A stretch of DNA of 14,954 nt from Promethearchaeota archaeon (GTDB lineage Archaea > Asgardarchaeota > Lokiarchaeia > Sigynarchaeales > SOKP01): positions 1 through 14,954 of the forward strand of contig WJIN01000436.1 of the NCBI GenBank assembly GCA_014730295.1. The letters run 5' to 3'. Within the stretch, counting starts at the first letter, position 1. Each line of letters opens with the position of its first letter. The position numbers and the translations under genes were made by a program. The notes below the pieces were generated by a model. The model had not been told where the DNA came from and did no database searches. It saw only the letters and a list, made by a program, of their open reading frames with translations. Below are positions 13,957 to 14,954 of this stretch, piece after piece.

Positions 13957-13976
13957 ATTTTTTTCATTTTTTATTT
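13957..13976 (+). terminator. T-tract after the membrane amidohydrolase
   Basis: TTTTTTTCATTTTTTATTT follows the stop codon by about 20 nt and precedes the converging hydrolase gene. There is no hairpin of note; it is an archaeal-style T-tract. Confidence 0.45.
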
Positions 13977-13996
13977 AAGGTGAAGAATCATTCAAT

Positions 13997-14863
13997 TTAT
14001 ATTATTTTAAATGATTTCAACAGCTTTTCGGCGTTCTTCTTAAAGATTTTCTTTTTAAAACTCTCGGATATCGGCAGTTGCTGTACCGCGGGGATTAACT
14101 GATTCCAATGGCATAAAGGATGATCAGAGGCAAATAATACTTTATTTTCAATGTTATAGCTTGTATAGGCATCCCATGGGAAATATTGATACAGCTCTGG
14201 ATGGGCGGAAATGTCCACATAGACATTCGGATGACGGATGACGACAGAATAAGTATCCCAGAACCATGGAGTGCCCATATGCCCTATTATGATAGTCATC
14301 TCTGGATATCGCATGGCTAAGTCATCAATTCGCATCGGATGTCCGTATTTCGCAACTGAACCTGCTGTTGAGACTTGATGGCCACCGTGAATCCAGAGTG
14401 GGATATTCATGTCAATAATTTTTTCCCAGATTGGGTTATAGATATCGTCCTTCAAATCAAATTTCTGTACTGGCGGAACTATTTTTACACCTTTTAGATC
14501 CAATGAGTTGATTGCATAATCGAGTTGTTCAATTGCGTCGGGGGCAGGAGGATCTATGCCCGCGAACCCAATGAATTTTTCTGGATATTTCTCAACGAAA
14601 TTCGCGATATCATTATTTGTGACTAAATTGATTCCTAAGGCGGTCTTCACATTAAATGAGACGATCACAGCTTTTTCTATTTGGAGCTTATCCATAAGGT
14701 TGGCATAATTATCAATTGAATATTTGGTCGCTAAGTTAGTGAGCATTACGCCCAAGCGCTTTTTCTGGGTTGAGTTTAGTCCCCACATCGCTTCTGCGAT
14801 TTTATCTAAATCCTGCCATGTGGCTTCATTACAAAAGGGATGGAAATGAAAATCAATAATCAT
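13997..14863 (-). CDS. Amidohydrolase-2 / ACMSD-like TIM-barrel metal hydrolase
   Basis: A 288-residue soluble TIM-barrel protein of the COG2159 (Amidohydro_2) type. The metal-site residues are all in place: the DFHFHP start (His6, His8), GVKIVPP (125-131), WIHGGH (157-162, His159), IIGHMG (192-197, His195) and FASDHP (244-249, Asp247). Members include aminocarboxymuconate-semialdehyde decarboxylase, related (de)carboxylases and lactone or amide hydrolases. The reaction cannot be fixed from sequence. The length is typical. It converges on the membrane amidohydrolase gene but belongs to a different branch of the superfamily, so the two are not recent duplicates. The gene has a TATA-like element about 28 nt before its ATG and no SD. 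Confidence 0.85.
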   Translation of the reverse strand: MIIDFHFHPFCNEATWQDLDKIAEAMWGLNSTQKKRLGVMLTNLATKYSIDNYANLMDKLQIEKAVIVSFNVKTALGINLVTNNDIANFVEKYPEKFIGFAGIDPPAPDAIEQLDYAINSLDLKGVKIVPPVQKFDLKDDIYNPIWEKIIDMNIPLWIHGGHQVSTAGSVAKYGHPMRIDDLAMRYPEMTIIIGHMGTPWFWDTYSVVIRHPNVYVDISAHPELYQYFPWDAYTSYNIENKVLFASDHPLCHWNQLIPAVQQLPISESFKKKIFKKNAEKLLKSFKII

Positions 14864-14886
14864 AATATTTAAGGTTATGAGAAAAA

Positions 14887-14898
14887 GGACTTAAACCT
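14887..14898 (-). promoter_or_regulatory. Putative TATA box of the Amidohydro_2 gene
   Basis: On the minus strand it reads AGGTTTAAGTCC, centred about 29 nt before the ATG at 14863, consistent with a leaderless start. It stands out a little as a GC-flanked TTTAA core. Confidence 0.35.
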
Positions 14899-14954
14899 AT
14901 CTGATTATCTCTTATCGTGTTGAAAGTAAAGAAAAAAATAAAAGAAAATTAGAG

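Noticed and set aside
13936..13997. The two convergent hydrolases as a tandem duplication.
   Set aside because: Their motif layouts differ (a sandwich-plus-barrel COG1228 type versus a compact Amidohydro_2 type with DFHFHP and FASDHP), so they belong to separate branches of the superfamily.

Overview
The window looks like a low-GC archaeal chromosome segment, most probably from an Asgard (Promethearchaeota/Lokiarchaeia-like) genome. Several sequence features point this way. Many starts have a TATA-like element 25-30 nt upstream and no Shine-Dalgarno, which suggests leaderless or near-leaderless mRNAs. Genes end in T-tracts. There is an Arf-like small GTPase coupled to a probable longin/roadblock-type partner, a giant sequon-rich surface protein whose cytosolic tail also looks like a roadblock/longin domain, and a short Zn-finger plus LRR protein. 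The lineage is inferred from gene content; no marker gene or rRNA is present.

Layout, left to right. 1-226 is non-coding and ends in a TATA element. 227-1729 (+) encodes a GPH/MFS_2-type 12-TM transporter followed by a clear hairpin plus T-tract terminator. 1992-2708 (+) is an unrecognised 7-TM protein, followed directly by a decayed C-terminal TnpB (IS200/IS605) fragment at 2712-3092. 3247-4349 (+) is a two-gene operon with an ATGA overlap: an Arf-like GTPase, then a longin/roadblock-like plus winged-helix protein. On the minus strand, 4412-5224 is an unknown protein built from two copies of one domain, 5259-6599 is an RsmB/NSUN-type RNA m5C methyltransferase, 6691-10017 is the 1108-residue receptor-like protein, and 10252-10953 is the Zn-finger/LRR protein. 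On the plus strand, 11253-12008 is a YhhQ/VUT-family (queuosine-precursor) transporter and 12209-13936 is a membrane-anchored amidohydrolase. 13997-14863 (-) is a second, unrelated TIM-barrel metal hydrolase. No tRNA, rRNA, CRISPR array or intact mobile element was seen.

How the parts may work together. The most interesting theme is signalling. Two separate loci carry proteins with probable profilin-like (longin/roadblock) domains, which in other systems bind small GTPases (MglA/MglB, Rag/Ragulator). One is fused to a winged helix and translationally coupled to the GTPase. The other sits behind a single TM segment and a roughly 850-residue glycosylation-rich ectodomain. A route from surface sensor to GTPase to DNA-binding partner is an attractive but untested inference. 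The transporters, the methyltransferase and the two hydrolases look like ordinary accessory metabolism and RNA modification, apart from the unusual N-terminal membrane domain on the 12209-13936 amidohydrolase. The large receptor gene has a perfect 18-bp palindrome just upstream of its putative BRE/TATA, the best operator candidate in the window.
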